From: Massilia cavernae
GTDB taxonomy: Bacteria > Pseudomonadota > Gammaproteobacteria > Burkholderiales > Burkholderiaceae_D
Direction of reading: 5' to 3'
Length of the DNA: 47,899 bases
Assembly (NCBI RefSeq): GCF_003590855.1
Contig: NZ_QYUP01000002.1
Span: forward strand, 1 to 47,899
Shown in pieces: positions 16,872-25,537 of the stretch. How positions within the stretch are numbered: position 1 is the stretch's first letter; each line of letters begins with the position of its first letter. A program made the translations under genes and the position numbers. The notes below the pieces were generated by a model. The model was given only the letters and a program-made list of their open reading frames with translations. It searched no databases and had not been told where the DNA came from.

Positions 16872-17389
16872 TGCTCGCCATGTCCGCCGCCGCGCCGCTG
16901 GCCCCGGAAGAGGCTTACCGCTTCCGGGCCGCCGGCGCGGCCGACGCCGCCGCGCTGCTGGTGGCCGGGCCGCCCGGTTCGAACCAGGCGCTGATCCTGG
17001 CCTACCGCTACCCCTCGCTGGCGGCGCTGTTCCAGGAAGCGGGCTATCCGCAGGCGCCGCGCGGCCTGCATGTGTGCGTGGGCCGGGACGGGCGCATTGC
17101 GGGCTGGGCCTGCCGCTACCGCTTCAACGGCCGGGTCGGCTATGCCGGTTCGGCGCAGATCGTCATCGACCAGGATGAAGATCGCTTCAGCGCCCTGGTG
17201 GCCCACGGACTGTATGCCCGGCTGGAGGCGGACTGCCGCAGTGCCGGCGTGCACACGGTGGTCAGTACCGTGCACGCCAGCATGGGCACGGCGCTGGCAT
17301 GGCACCGGGACGCGGGCTTTTCCCCGTGCGGGAATATCGTGCTGGGCGACCAGCAACGGCTGTACATTTTTTCCAGGAGCATCGTCTGA
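16871..17389 (+). CDS. GNAT-family acyltransferase (first of a pair)
   Basis: 172 aa; ATG 16871 overlaps the carrier stop (TGATG). An ATG four codons in is an alternative start. Features of the GNAT fold are visible: a beta-strand pattern in the middle (GWACRYRFNGRVGYAGSAQIVI), a helix (VAHGLYARLEADC) and the C-terminal STVHASMGTALAWHRDAGF, typical of the final strand/helix of N-acyltransferases. The R/Q-x-x-G-x-G/A pyrophosphate loop is not clearly kept, so CoA use is uncertain. It is adjacent to a carrier gene and to a second GNAT. It may acylate an amine using CoA or the carrier thioester, for product tailoring or self-resistance. Confidence 0.75.
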   Translation: MLAMSAAAPLAPEEAYRFRAAGAADAAALLVAGPPGSNQALILAYRYPSLAALFQEAGYPQAPRGLHVCVGRDGRIAGWACRYRFNGRVGYAGSAQIVIDQDEDRFSALVAHGLYARLEADCRSAGVHTVVSTVHASMGTALAWHRDAGFSPCGNIVLGDQQRLYIFSRSIV

Positions 17390-17390
17390 C

Positions 17391-17945
17391 ATGATCCGGA
17401 TCGCAACGATAAACGATGTCGACGCCATGGTCGATGTCTACAACCAGGCCGTCACGGACCAGGTGTACGCCAACTGCGACGACGTGCAACAGCCCGGCCC
17501 CGCCTTTGCGGACGCCTATTTTTTCGGCAGCGAGCGCTACATCGTGCTGGTCAAGCTGGACGAGGAGGGCGCGATGCTGGGCTGGGGAGCGCTGAAGAAA
17601 TTTTCGGCGCGGCCGTACGACCCTGCGATCGCCGAAGTGGCCGTGTATATCGCGCGGGCAAGGCGCTCGCGCGGGCTCGGCATCCGCCTGCTGCAGCAGT
17701 TGATCGTGCACGCCACCGGCGCGGGCTTTGACTCGCTGATGGCCGTCATCGTGGGCAAGAACGTGCAGAGCATCCGCGGCAGCGCCTTGTGCGGCTTTGC
17801 AGAAGTGGTGCGCCTGCCGGCCATTGCTCGCCTGTACGGGGGCGCGGTCGACATGGTGTGGATGCAAAAAATGCTGGCGCAGACAAGCCGACCCGACCGG
17901 CAAGAACCAATTCACCCTATTCACATACCAAGGAATTCGCAGTGA
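17391..17945 (+). CDS. GNAT-family N-acetyltransferase (second of a pair)
   Basis: 184 aa; ATG 17391 lies one base after the upstream TGA stop. The N-terminus MIRIATINDVDAMVDVYNQAV is typical of the phosphinothricin-acetyltransferase-like branch. The acetyl-CoA loop reads RRSRGLGIRLLQQLI, matching R/Q-x-x-G-x-G/A. SLMAVIVGKNVQSI and GFAEV follow, as in this family. The last ~20 residues are an extra tail that overlaps the next gene's start (GTGA). The product may acetylate a free amino group of the peptide or an intermediate, for resistance or maturation; the substrate is unknown. Confidence 0.85.
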   Translation: MIRIATINDVDAMVDVYNQAVTDQVYANCDDVQQPGPAFADAYFFGSERYIVLVKLDEEGAMLGWGALKKFSARPYDPAIAEVAVYIARARRSRGLGIRLLQQLIVHATGAGFDSLMAVIVGKNVQSIRGSALCGFAEVVRLPAIARLYGGAVDMVWMQKMLAQTSRPDRQEPIHPIHIPRNSQ

Positions 17946-18775
17946 CTTCAATCGTAGACAACTCATACCAATTAGGCTACTTCCGCGATAACGACGACTC
18001 CCTGCGCCGCCTGAAGGCGCAAGCGTCGATTGTGCTGGACAAGGAAATCGAGCACCTGCGCGCGGCCGGCCTGGCCGACCACCAGCATGTGCTTGACATC
18101 GGCTGCGGACCGGGCATCATCTCGACCGCCATTGCCATGCGCACGGCGCCGTGCCGCTTGGTGGCCGGCGACGTCAATGACATCAGCATCGCCGAGACAC
18201 GCCGCCAGTTCGACACCAATGGCATTGCCAATGCCGAAGTCAAGCTGCTCAACGTGTACGACGAGTCGCTCGCCGAACTGGGCAAGTTCGATTTCGTCTA
18301 CTCGCGCCTGCTGTTCCAGCACCTGTCCGATCCGATCCGCGCCATGGCCAATGTCCGCGCCAGTCTGGCCGAAAAGGGTCGCTTTTGCATTTGCGACATC
18401 GATGACAGCTGGCTCAGCATTGCGCCCGATACACCGGAGTTCGGCGCCTTCATCGCGCGCGCCGGCCAGGCCCAGGCCCAGCGCGGCGGCGACCGCCACG
18501 TGGGCAGCAAGCTGGCCAGCTACATGAAGCAGTCCGGATTTGCCGACATCCAGAGCAGCGTGCTGATGGTGACGACCGACATGATCGGCAAGGATGCCTT
18601 CTGCGATCTGGTGTTCGGCTACAAGCTCGAATGCATACCGGACGCCGAGCTGGCCACCGCCAGACAGGAGCTCGACCAGATCCGCGAGCGCATTTTCGCG
18701 CCGGAAGGCTGGGCGGCGGTCGGCGTGTTCTTCGTCTCCGGCCAGCTGGCCGGCACGGCCGCGCCGGGCGCGTAA
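17942..18775 (+). CDS. SAM-dependent class I methyltransferase
   Basis: 277 aa. I chose GTG 17942 because AAGGA lies 7 nt upstream at 17930-17934 and the GTG overlaps the preceding TGA. SAM-binding motif I reads VLDIGCGPG, about 55 residues in. An acidic residue follows at the end of beta-2 (VAGDVND), then a post-motif FDFVYSRLLFQHL. The C-terminal third (about 170-277) has a cap-like substrate region with ICDIDDSW. The fold does not say whether N, O or C is methylated. Its position among tailoring genes suggests the peptide or the halogenated acyl unit as substrate. Confidence 0.88.
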   Translation: MTSIVDNSYQLGYFRDNDDSLRRLKAQASIVLDKEIEHLRAAGLADHQHVLDIGCGPGIISTAIAMRTAPCRLVAGDVNDISIAETRRQFDTNGIANAEVKLLNVYDESLAELGKFDFVYSRLLFQHLSDPIRAMANVRASLAEKGRFCICDIDDSWLSIAPDTPEFGAFIARAGQAQAQRGGDRHVGSKLASYMKQSGFADIQSSVLMVTTDMIGKDAFCDLVFGYKLECIPDAELATARQELDQIRERIFAPEGWAAVGVFFVSGQLAGTAAPGA

Positions 18776-18835
18776 GGTTCATCGGGCAGGGCGCCGGCGC
18801 CGCACATGCTGCGCCGGCGCCCCGCCATCTCTATC

Positions 18836-18887
18836 GGAAGCAATCAGGAAGCAATCAGGAAGCAATCAGGAAGCAATCAGGAAGCAA
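18836..18887 (+). repeat. 11-bp tandem repeat, 4.7 copies (unit ggaagcaatca)
   Basis: Four perfect copies of ggaagcaatca at 18836-18879, then a partial fifth (ggaagcaa). Each unit contains GGAAG, a weak Shine-Dalgarno-like string. The array ends 8 nt before the ATG of the amidohydrolase gene. The unit is not a multiple of three, so copy-number changes would vary spacing without disturbing a reading frame. The function is unknown. Confidence 0.95.
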
Positions 18888-18895
18888 CGACGCAC

Positions 18896-19852
18896 ATGAG
18901 ACTCATCGACGGACACACCCACGTGGCATCGACCCATTTCATTCCCACCGAATTCATGGATGGGATTGTCGATAACATGATGGAACAGATGCACCTGTCG
19001 CCCGTGCCCGTGGCGCGCGAGCGCGCCATGGCGCGTTTGCTGGCGGGCTACCAGGATCATGACGCGGACATCCAGGTGCGCGAGATGGACAAGCTGGGCA
19101 TCGAAAAATCGGTGCTGCTACTGCCTGATTTCACCTATGCGCTCAAGGGCAACGCGTATACCGTGGACGAGATGTTCGCCCGCCACTGGCAGATCCTGCA
19201 GCGCCATCCCGGCCGCTTCGAGGTGTTCGCCGGGGTTGATCCGCGCTGGGGGCGCGACGGCCTTGCCACGTTCCAGCGGGGGGTGGAGCAGTATGGCTTC
19301 CGCGGCCTGAAGCTGTATCCGCCGTGCGGCTACCAGGCCGACGACCCGGCCCTCACGCCATTCTATGAGTATTGCCAGGAATATCACCTGCCGGTGCTGC
19401 TGCATACAGGTTCCACCTCGCCCGTGCTGGCGTTCGGCCCGGCCGTGCCGATGCACGTGGACGGACCGGCCCGCAGGTATACCAACATCAGCTTCATCCT
19501 GGCGCACGGGGCTGTCAATTACCAGGAAGAATGCGTCAACCTGTGCCGTTACCGGCCGAATGTGTACCTGGACCTGAGCGGGGCCCAGTGGAGCGCCGCC
19601 AATCCCCATCACCTGGCCGATTTTCTCAAGCTGTTTTCGAACGGAATCAACCACAAGATCATCTTCGGCACCGATTGGCCCATCAATAAATATCACCTGA
19701 ACAGCACCATGATCGACCTGCTGCGCAGCGAAGACCAGGGCCGCCCCCGGGTACCGGTGCGCGAGGCGCAGCTGATCCTGGCCGGCAATATCGAACGCAT
19801 CCTGGCCAAGGCCCGGGTGGCGCGCCCCGCGGCCGACGGCGCGGCGGCGTGA
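18896..19852 (+). CDS. Amidohydrolase family 2 (ACMSD-like TIM-barrel metal hydrolase/decarboxylase)
   Basis: 318 aa from ATG 18896; an upstream in-frame ATG at 18806 would run through the tandem repeat and is rejected. Metal-site signatures are in order: DGHTHV at the N-terminus (H-x-H), GLKLYPP at mid-chain, LLHTGS, AHG and GTDWP near the C-terminus. This matches the ACMSD/uracil-5-carboxylate-decarboxylase-like branch of the amidohydrolase superfamily. Members decarboxylate or hydrolyse aromatic and small acids using one divalent metal. In this cluster it may shape the precursor acid that the next gene's AMP-ligase activates. The substrate cannot be read from sequence. Confidence 0.88.
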   Translation: MRLIDGHTHVASTHFIPTEFMDGIVDNMMEQMHLSPVPVARERAMARLLAGYQDHDADIQVREMDKLGIEKSVLLLPDFTYALKGNAYTVDEMFARHWQILQRHPGRFEVFAGVDPRWGRDGLATFQRGVEQYGFRGLKLYPPCGYQADDPALTPFYEYCQEYHLPVLLHTGSTSPVLAFGPAVPMHVDGPARRYTNISFILAHGAVNYQEECVNLCRYRPNVYLDLSGAQWSAANPHHLADFLKLFSNGINHKIIFGTDWPINKYHLNSTMIDLLRSEDQGRPRVPVREAQLILAGNIERILAKARVARPAADGAAA

Positions 19853-19904
19853 TGTTTGCGCCCGCACAGACTGGCTTTACCCAACATTCATGAGGAGTAG
19901 CGAC

Positions 19905-21434
19905 TTGCCCGATTTACCTGAACCCACCGCCGGCGCCAGCTGTGCGGACCTGATTGCCCTGTTGCGCACCAACGCGCAGCGCAGCATCACCTATTACAGC
20001 GGCAAGGCCGCGCACGAGGTCAGCTTCGGCCAGCTGCACCAGCAGGTCAACGATGCCATTGCCGTGCTACAGGACTACGGCGTGGCCGCGGGCGACCGGG
20101 TAGGGGTGGTGGCGGCCAACGGCCAGGCCGCCCTGTTGATCGATTTGGCGCTGCTGGGCGCGCACTGCACCGTGGTGCATCTGCCCGAGAGCGCGGTGGC
20201 CGCCACGCTGGCCATGGTCGGCCCCGACAACCTGGACTACCTGATCGTCGAGAGCGATCGCCACGACAGTGGCGCCATGGCGCAGTTCGAGCCGGCCGGA
20301 CAGGTCGCGGGCCTGGCGCTGTACCGCCGTGCCGGCCCTTGCGCGCGGGCGGCGCCGGCCAAGCTGATGGGCGCTCCGGCCCTGATTTTTTCCTCGGGCA
20401 CGTCCGGCAAGATCAAGCAGATCGTCGTCAACCCCATCGGCGTGCTGCATAACGCCACCGTGTTTTTCAGCGCCTTCGCGCCGCAGCCCGACGACCGTTT
20501 CATGATCTTCCTGCCGCTCTCGAACTACCAGCAGAAACTGCTGATGTACGGCTGCATTTTGTACGGGATCAGCATCTGCCTGACCGACACGCGCCATGTG
20601 ATGGCGGCCCTGCGCAACTGCCCCAGCACCCTGTTCCTGGCGCCGCCCATTTTCTATGAATCGGCCTGGCAACTGGCCGGCGCGGGCGCCGCGGACGCGG
20701 CCCACAAAGCGACCAGCCTGCGCGCGTTCTTCGGCGGCGCCATGCGCATCATGTGGTCAGGCATGGCGCCGATTGCCCCGGCCATCCTGGAAGACTACCA
20801 GTGCGCCGGGGTTCCCCTGTACGAAGCGTACGGCATGACCGAATACGGCCCCATTTCCAGCAACCTGCCGGGCCGCAACGTGATCGGTTCGGTCGGGCGG
20901 CCGCTGGCCGAGGGCAGCGTGCAGATTTCCGAGGCCGGCGAAATCATCCTGCGCCCCGACACCGCGCTGACCACCGGCTACCTCGCCGAGCACCCCGACG
21001 ACGAGCGCGCCGTGTACACGGAAGAGGGCGCCATTGCCACGGGCGACCTGGGCTATTTCGACGATCAGGGCTATCTGTTCATCCAGGGCCGCAAGAAGGA
21101 GCTGTTGATCACCTCGGCCGGCTACAAGATTCACCCGCAGTCGGTGGAGCAGGCCTTTCGCGACCTGGAGTTTGTCCGGCACGCGGTGCTGATGGGAAAC
21201 GGCAAACCGTATCTGGGCTTGCTGCTCATCGTCGAGGCGCTCGACGACGCGGTACGCGCCCGCGTCAATGCGCGGGTGGCTCGGCTCAACGCCGACGAGT
21301 GCAAGCTGTTTCCCATCAAACGGCTGCTGATTCGGACAGAAAATTTTACATGCGAGAACGACATGCTGACCCGGAACATGAAGCTGAACCGCACAGCGAT
21401 TGCCCGAACCTACGAACAGGAACTGTTTTGCTAA
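19905..21434 (+). CDS. Free-standing AMP-dependent acyl/aminoacyl ligase (ANL superfamily)
   Basis: 509 aa from TTG 19905, chosen because GAGGAG at 19892-19897 sits 7 nt upstream. The ATG at 19890 would overlap that site and has none of its own, but remains possible (514 aa). Core motifs are present: the P-loop IFSSGTSGKIKQ, YEAYGMTEYGP, TGDLGYFDDQG, the hinge GRKKELLITSAGYKIHP, and a C-terminal Lys in NMKLNR. The IFSSGTSGK loop is slightly degenerate. The enzyme adenylates a carboxylic acid and transfers it to CoA or a carrier. With the free carrier (16611) and halogenase it forms a plausible loading route. Loading the A-less NRPS carrier is another option. Confidence 0.9.
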   Translation: MPDLPEPTAGASCADLIALLRTNAQRSITYYSGKAAHEVSFGQLHQQVNDAIAVLQDYGVAAGDRVGVVAANGQAALLIDLALLGAHCTVVHLPESAVAATLAMVGPDNLDYLIVESDRHDSGAMAQFEPAGQVAGLALYRRAGPCARAAPAKLMGAPALIFSSGTSGKIKQIVVNPIGVLHNATVFFSAFAPQPDDRFMIFLPLSNYQQKLLMYGCILYGISICLTDTRHVMAALRNCPSTLFLAPPIFYESAWQLAGAGAADAAHKATSLRAFFGGAMRIMWSGMAPIAPAILEDYQCAGVPLYEAYGMTEYGPISSNLPGRNVIGSVGRPLAEGSVQISEAGEIILRPDTALTTGYLAEHPDDERAVYTEEGAIATGDLGYFDDQGYLFIQGRKKELLITSAGYKIHPQSVEQAFRDLEFVRHAVLMGNGKPYLGLLLIVEALDDAVRARVNARVARLNADECKLFPIKRLLIRTENFTCENDMLTRNMKLNRTAIARTYEQELFC

Positions 21435-21474
21435 CCTGCGCGGCCACCCGCGCTCATCCCGGACCAACGACTTC

Positions 21475-22722
21475 ATGAATCATTACTTTTTTCTCGCATT
21501 GATAGGATTCATCGCGCTGCCGACGCTGTTGAGCAGACTATGCCGGATCGATAAAATCTTTCCGCTTGTGTTCGTGCAACTGATTGTCGGGCTGCTCCTG
21601 CAATCGAGCGGCGCGCTGGCCTGGCTGGCCCGGCACGACATGAACTTGACCACGGGCCCACTGGCCGATTCGCTCAACGGCCTGGGCTGGCTGGGCATTT
21701 GCCTGCTGATCGCGCTGACCGGGTCCGAGTCGGCGCCCAGGGGGGCGGGCCGCAAGGCCTGGCAGTTCATTCCCGTGAGCGTGGTGGGCTTTTCCGGCAC
21801 CTGCCTGATCGGCAGCGCGGTCGGCTACGCGCTGGCGCTGCGCTATCCGGTCCTGCTGGGACCGAACGCCGACATCGGCTTGTTCTCGTTTGCCATCGGG
21901 CTGGCCCTGTCGGTGACGGCCTTGCCAGTGCTCGTGTCGATCTTGCGCGAGACGGGCCTGGCCGGCAGCGCCATCGGCAACCTGGCCACCAACAGCGCCA
22001 TGCTGGACGACCTGTGGATGTGGGTGGGCCTGGCCGTGATCCTGTCGCTATCGAACGGCAGCGGCGCCCATCCGGCCGGGCTGCTCGCCGCGCTGGCGCT
22101 GTACCTGGTGGTGATGATCGGGCCGGTGCGCTACCTGCTGCGCCGCTGGTGCCTGGCCGCCGCGGGACGCAGCGCCAGCGACCGGATCATCGTGGCCGTG
22201 TCGGTGGTGTTCCTGTCGGCCGTGAGCACCGACTACATCGGCCTGCATCCGATACTGGGCACCTTCGTGGCCGGCGCCATCCTGCCGCGCGAAGCACTAG
22301 CGGACTGGCGCGATTCGCTGCTCCACTTCAGCCACATTATGCTGCTGCCGTTCTTCTTCATCATGACCGGGCTGCGCCTGAGCATCGAGGTGCAGGGCCA
22401 GTCGCTGATCGAACTCACCCTGATCGTCACGGCAGCGGCCGTGTTGAGCAAGTTTTTCAGCATCAGCGCGGCCGCCCGCGTGCTGGGTCACTCGTGGCGC
22501 AACAGCTTCGCGCTGGGCAGCCTGATGCAATGCAAGGGCCTGATGGAGCTGGTCGCCATCAACATCCTGCTCGATGGCGGCATCATTTCCGGCCCCATCT
22601 TCTCGGCGCTGGCCATAATGGCATTGCTGAGCACCTTGATCACGGCCCCGCTGATGAAAGGGATGCTGGGCGCGCCGGCACCGGTCGCGCCGCTGGCCGG
22701 CGTGCCGGCGCAGACCCCCTAA
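21475..22722 (+). CDS. CPA2-type cation:proton antiporter (Na+/H+ exchanger family)
   Basis: 415 aa from ATG 21475; the earlier in-frame ATG at 21400 lies inside the preceding gene. About twelve transmembrane segments are visible. ADIGLFSFAIGLALSVTALPVL includes the family's central unwound-helix region, and the HPILGTFVAGAILPRE motif follows. There is no C-terminal TrkA/RCK domain, so this is a membrane-only form. It exchanges H+ for Na+ or K+ across the inner membrane. Such antiporters occur in natural-product clusters of several bacteria. A role in export energetics or in tolerance to an ionophore-like product is a guess. Confidence 0.88.
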   Translation: MNHYFFLALIGFIALPTLLSRLCRIDKIFPLVFVQLIVGLLLQSSGALAWLARHDMNLTTGPLADSLNGLGWLGICLLIALTGSESAPRGAGRKAWQFIPVSVVGFSGTCLIGSAVGYALALRYPVLLGPNADIGLFSFAIGLALSVTALPVLVSILRETGLAGSAIGNLATNSAMLDDLWMWVGLAVILSLSNGSGAHPAGLLAALALYLVVMIGPVRYLLRRWCLAAAGRSASDRIIVAVSVVFLSAVSTDYIGLHPILGTFVAGAILPREALADWRDSLLHFSHIMLLPFFFIMTGLRLSIEVQGQSLIELTLIVTAAAVLSKFFSISAAARVLGHSWRNSFALGSLMQCKGLMELVAINILLDGGIISGPIFSALAIMALLSTLITAPLMKGMLGAPAPVAPLAGVPAQTP

Positions 22723-22796
22723 GCCCATGCCGCTCGCCGATCCCGGATTGTGATCTTGTTTCCGATTTTTTATTTGCGCTACTTCGAAGGCCCGCT

Positions 22797-24074
22797 ATGC
22801 TACTGACATCACCCACCGGCGCCACCCGTTCCGGCATCTGCGCCACGGTCGGCCTGCCGCTTGCACGCAGCGTGCTGGCCCTGCACGACCTGGCCGACCT
22901 GGACTGCGTGGAGGGATCGCGCCAGGCGCGGCATGCCGACCTGTTTCTCAACTTCGACATGCTCACCTCGTGCAACCTGCGCGATTTCGCCCGCGTCAGC
23001 CTGTACCTGAAGGCCAACGGCGGCGCCCTCTGCGAAGCCGAACCGCTGCGCCTGATCGTGCAGGCGCTGGGCCACTGGGCCAGTTTCGACTATCCGGCGG
23101 CGCGGCGCGATTTTGTCGCCCACATAGCCCGCTACGACTGTGACGTGCTGGCCATCTTCATGCTGCACATGCTGGATTTCTGCACCGGCCGCACGGTCGA
23201 GCTGCTTGACGTGCTCAACCGCGCCGACGAGCGGGCGCTGGCCGAGGGCAGCCAGTACCCGTATTATCTGGCCATCAAATCATTCGTGCTGTGCGAACGG
23301 GGCGACTATGACAGCGCGCTCGAGCATGGACTGGCCTCGTTCGGCCTGGAACGCGACAATATCTACGCGGTGCATGCCATCACCCACGCGTACCACGAGA
23401 TGAAAGACGATGCCAGCATCATCGCCTTTCTGCGCGAGCACGAGCATGACTGGATCGACAACCCCGGAATGCGCATGCACGTGTACTGGCACAAGGCGAT
23501 CGCCGAGCTGGGCCAAGGGCAGCCGGGCAGCGCGCGCGCCTCGTTCGACTACTTCGCCTCGATGCGAGCTTGCTCGCACGCAGAGCAGGACCTGGACATT
23601 GTCGGTTTTCTGTGGCGTCACAAGATGGCCTATCCGAACGATCACCGCTACGACGCGCTGTGGCGACAACTGGCGGATCGCTGGACGGGCTGCATCGGCG
23701 CGTCGATCTCGTACTTTCACGACTTGCACGCGGCGCTGTGTTTCTGCGCCGCCAACAAGCCTTTCCTGATCAAGAAAATGATCTACCGCAGCGATGGGGT
23801 AGGGGTGCCTTACGACGCGCACCAGGTGGGCGTGGCCATCCTGACGGCGGTTTATCACTACTCGGCGGGCAATTACGCCGAGACCGTTTCTATCTTGGAA
23901 TCGACGCTGGCGCAGTGGCCCAAGATCGGCGGCAGCGGCGCCCAGCGCGAGCTGCTGTCGTTGACACTCCGCGATGCACTGTTACGCTGCCGTACCGCCT
24001 CGCCCAAGGTGCACCAGCCCGCGCCGGCGCTGAGCCACCACGCAATCATGGCCGTCACCGGCCTGACTTACTGA
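22797..24074 (+). CDS. TPR protein of the TTC38 family
   Basis: 425 aa from ATG 22797, the first good start after the antiporter; no clear ribosome site was seen. It is helix-rich with TPR-like repeats. The block AITHAYHEMKD...FLREHEHDW and the following HVYWHKAIAELGQGQPGSA match the pattern of tetratricopeptide-repeat protein 38 family members (HA-x-x-H-x-x-EM, WH-x-A). No signal peptide or membrane segment is visible, so it is probably cytoplasmic. TTC38-like genes are found near NRPS/PKS loci in some bacteria, but their biochemical role is not established. A scaffolding role is speculation. Confidence 0.75.
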   Translation: MLLTSPTGATRSGICATVGLPLARSVLALHDLADLDCVEGSRQARHADLFLNFDMLTSCNLRDFARVSLYLKANGGALCEAEPLRLIVQALGHWASFDYPAARRDFVAHIARYDCDVLAIFMLHMLDFCTGRTVELLDVLNRADERALAEGSQYPYYLAIKSFVLCERGDYDSALEHGLASFGLERDNIYAVHAITHAYHEMKDDASIIAFLREHEHDWIDNPGMRMHVYWHKAIAELGQGQPGSARASFDYFASMRACSHAEQDLDIVGFLWRHKMAYPNDHRYDALWRQLADRWTGCIGASISYFHDLHAALCFCAANKPFLIKKMIYRSDGVGVPYDAHQVGVAILTAVYHYSAGNYAETVSILESTLAQWPKIGGSGAQRELLSLTLRDALLRCRTASPKVHQPAPALSHHAIMAVTGLTY

Positions 24075-24126
24075 TGTCCGGCATCTTGCCACGCATCGCC
24101 GAGAACGCCATGAAAAGGACACTGAC

Positions 24127-24354
24127 ATGATGGTAGCAACACCCGACAATCTTCCCGTCTACCGGCTGCTGACGGGACCGGACGACGCCGGATTCTGCGA
24201 GCGCATCAGCGCGGTGCTGGCGCAAGGCTATGTCTTGCACGGCGGCCCGGCGGCGACGTTCGACGGCGCCCGGGTGATCGTCGCGCAGGCCGTCATCTGG
24301 CCCCACGTGGTAGTGGCGGCGCCGGGCTCGCCGGCGCAGGACAGAGCGGCATGA
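24127..24354 (+). CDS. DUF1737 small protein
   Basis: 75 aa from ATG 24127 with AAAGGA about 8 nt upstream. The core YRLLTGPDDAGFCERISAVL, then GYVLHGGPAATFDG, matches the DUF1737 pattern (VYRLLTGPDD...F...V...L..GY.LHG.PA..F). The family has no established function and often sits beside small-molecule or detoxification genes. The C-terminal AAPGSPAQD tail looks disordered. It lies just before the phosphopantetheinyl transferase gene. Confidence 0.75.
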   Translation: MMVATPDNLPVYRLLTGPDDAGFCERISAVLAQGYVLHGGPAATFDGARVIVAQAVIWPHVVVAAPGSPAQDRAA

Positions 24355-24379
24355 CCGAGCGCCAATCAAACGAGCCCCC

Positions 24380-25171
24380 ATGGCCGACCCTGGTGCCGTG
24401 CGGCTTATGAGCGGGCTGCACCCGGGCCGGGACGGGCGCATTGTTGCTGCCCTCGCGCCTGCGTTGAACATCTACCTGGTGCCGCTCGAGGTCGACGGGT
24501 TTGCGCTGGAGCGTTTCGACGAAGCCGGCATTACCCTCCCACCGCAGATTGTGCGCAGCGCCCCGATCCGGCAAATCGAATATTTTTACGGGCGGCTGGC
24601 GGCGCGCCAGGCGCTCGCGCAGCTGGGGCTACCCGATGCCCAGATCGGCACCGGCCCCATGCGCGAGCCGTTATGGCCGCGCGGCGTGACCGGCAGTATT
24701 TCCCACACCCGGTACCTGGCTGCCGCCATCGCTGCGCCGGCGTCCGTGCACGGCGCCATCGGCATTGATATGGAAACGGTCATCGGCCCGGCACTGCGCC
24801 CGGTACTGATGTCGACAGCAGTGTCGCCGGCCGAGATGGACTATCTGTCCGGGCTGCAGCTGGAGCACCCCATGGACTGTCTGCTGACCTTGGTGTTTTC
24901 TGCCAAAGAAAGTTTTTTCAAGGCTGCGTTCCCGAAGGTCCGGCGCTATTTCGACTTCGATGCTGTGGAGCTGCGCGCGTTCGACGGCGCGGCCCGTACA
25001 CTGACGTTCGAAGTGCGTGAAGAGCTGTGCAATTGCTTGCGCGAGGGCGACGTCCGGGTGGTGCGTTACGACATGATCGACGCCGACACGGTGTGTACCC
25101 ATTGCATTTATGGATTCGAGCAGGAACTGCCGGTCGAGCTGGTGTGGTGCCGGGTGGGCGTGCCGGCGTGA
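24380..25171 (+). CDS. 4'-phosphopantetheinyl transferase, EntD/Sfp superfamily
   Basis: 263 aa from ATG 24380; ATG 24407 is an alternative start. Signatures: FYGRLAARQAL near residue 70, SISHT at 106-110 (substrate-binding His), GIDME at 128-132 (Mg2+ ligands) and FSAKESFFKA at 173-182 (the W/F-x-x-KE-x-x-x-K core). It transfers phosphopantetheine from CoA to the conserved Ser of carrier domains, here those of the three NRPSs and the free carrier at 16611. The layout is EntD-like. It closes the cluster: the next 366 bp are non-coding and the base composition changes. Confidence 0.93.
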   Translation: MADPGAVRLMSGLHPGRDGRIVAALAPALNIYLVPLEVDGFALERFDEAGITLPPQIVRSAPIRQIEYFYGRLAARQALAQLGLPDAQIGTGPMREPLWPRGVTGSISHTRYLAAAIAAPASVHGAIGIDMETVIGPALRPVLMSTAVSPAEMDYLSGLQLEHPMDCLLTLVFSAKESFFKAAFPKVRRYFDFDAVELRAFDGAARTLTFEVREELCNCLREGDVRVVRYDMIDADTVCTHCIYGFEQELPVELVWCRVGVPA

Positions 25172-25537
25172 CGGCGCAATACGCGGCGAGCACGGCATTG
25201 ATGCCAACTGAGCGTGAGATCCATTTACTCCAAGTGCTTGCGTGTTGGTGACTTGGCGGACGTAATCTTGTCAGCCCGGAGCAGAAACGGTGCTCGGCAG
25301 GTTATGGAGATGTCAGCGTACCGGTCAATCAAAGTTCCTTATGGGAGGAGGATGAGCAGTCGCTGACAATGAGCTTTGCGTTGGAGCGCTTCCCAATGGT
25401 AGATCAAAACCAGTAATGAAAATCGAATTCTATAGCATTCGACATTATAAGAATAATGTCATATTTATTGCGTTATTGATTGGATTCTCAACGTATTACG
25501 TCATATTATCGACGCTTACTTGACAGGAGGCCTCACC
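25172..25537 (+). other. AT-rich intergenic region between the NRPS cluster and kfrA-like gene
   Basis: No convincing gene is seen. G+C falls sharply, most of all between about 25,400 and 25,520. The stretch holds a perfect inverted repeat at 25441-25460 and two copies of GTCATATT (25458-25465 and 25500-25507). It probably contains the promoter and operators of the downstream kfrA-like gene, and may mark the end of the NRPS island. Confidence 0.7.
25441..25460. promoter_or_regulatory. Perfect inverted repeat, candidate operator upstream of kfrA-like gene
   Basis: The arms GACATTAT and ATAATGTC (8 bp each) are separated by AAGA. They lie in AT-rich DNA about 78 bp before the kfrA-like start. 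The stem is AT-rich with no T-run, so a terminator is unlikely. KfrA proteins bind DNA near their own promoters, which makes an autoregulatory site plausible. Confidence 0.5.

Noticed and set aside
18836..18887. Could the short repeats be a CRISPR array?
   Set aside because: The 11-bp units are directly adjacent with no spacers and no cas genes nearby.
25441..25460. Inverted repeat considered as a terminator for the NRPS operon
   Set aside because: The stem is AT-rich, lacks a following T-run and lies about 270 bp past the last gene; an operator near the kfrA-like promoter fits better.
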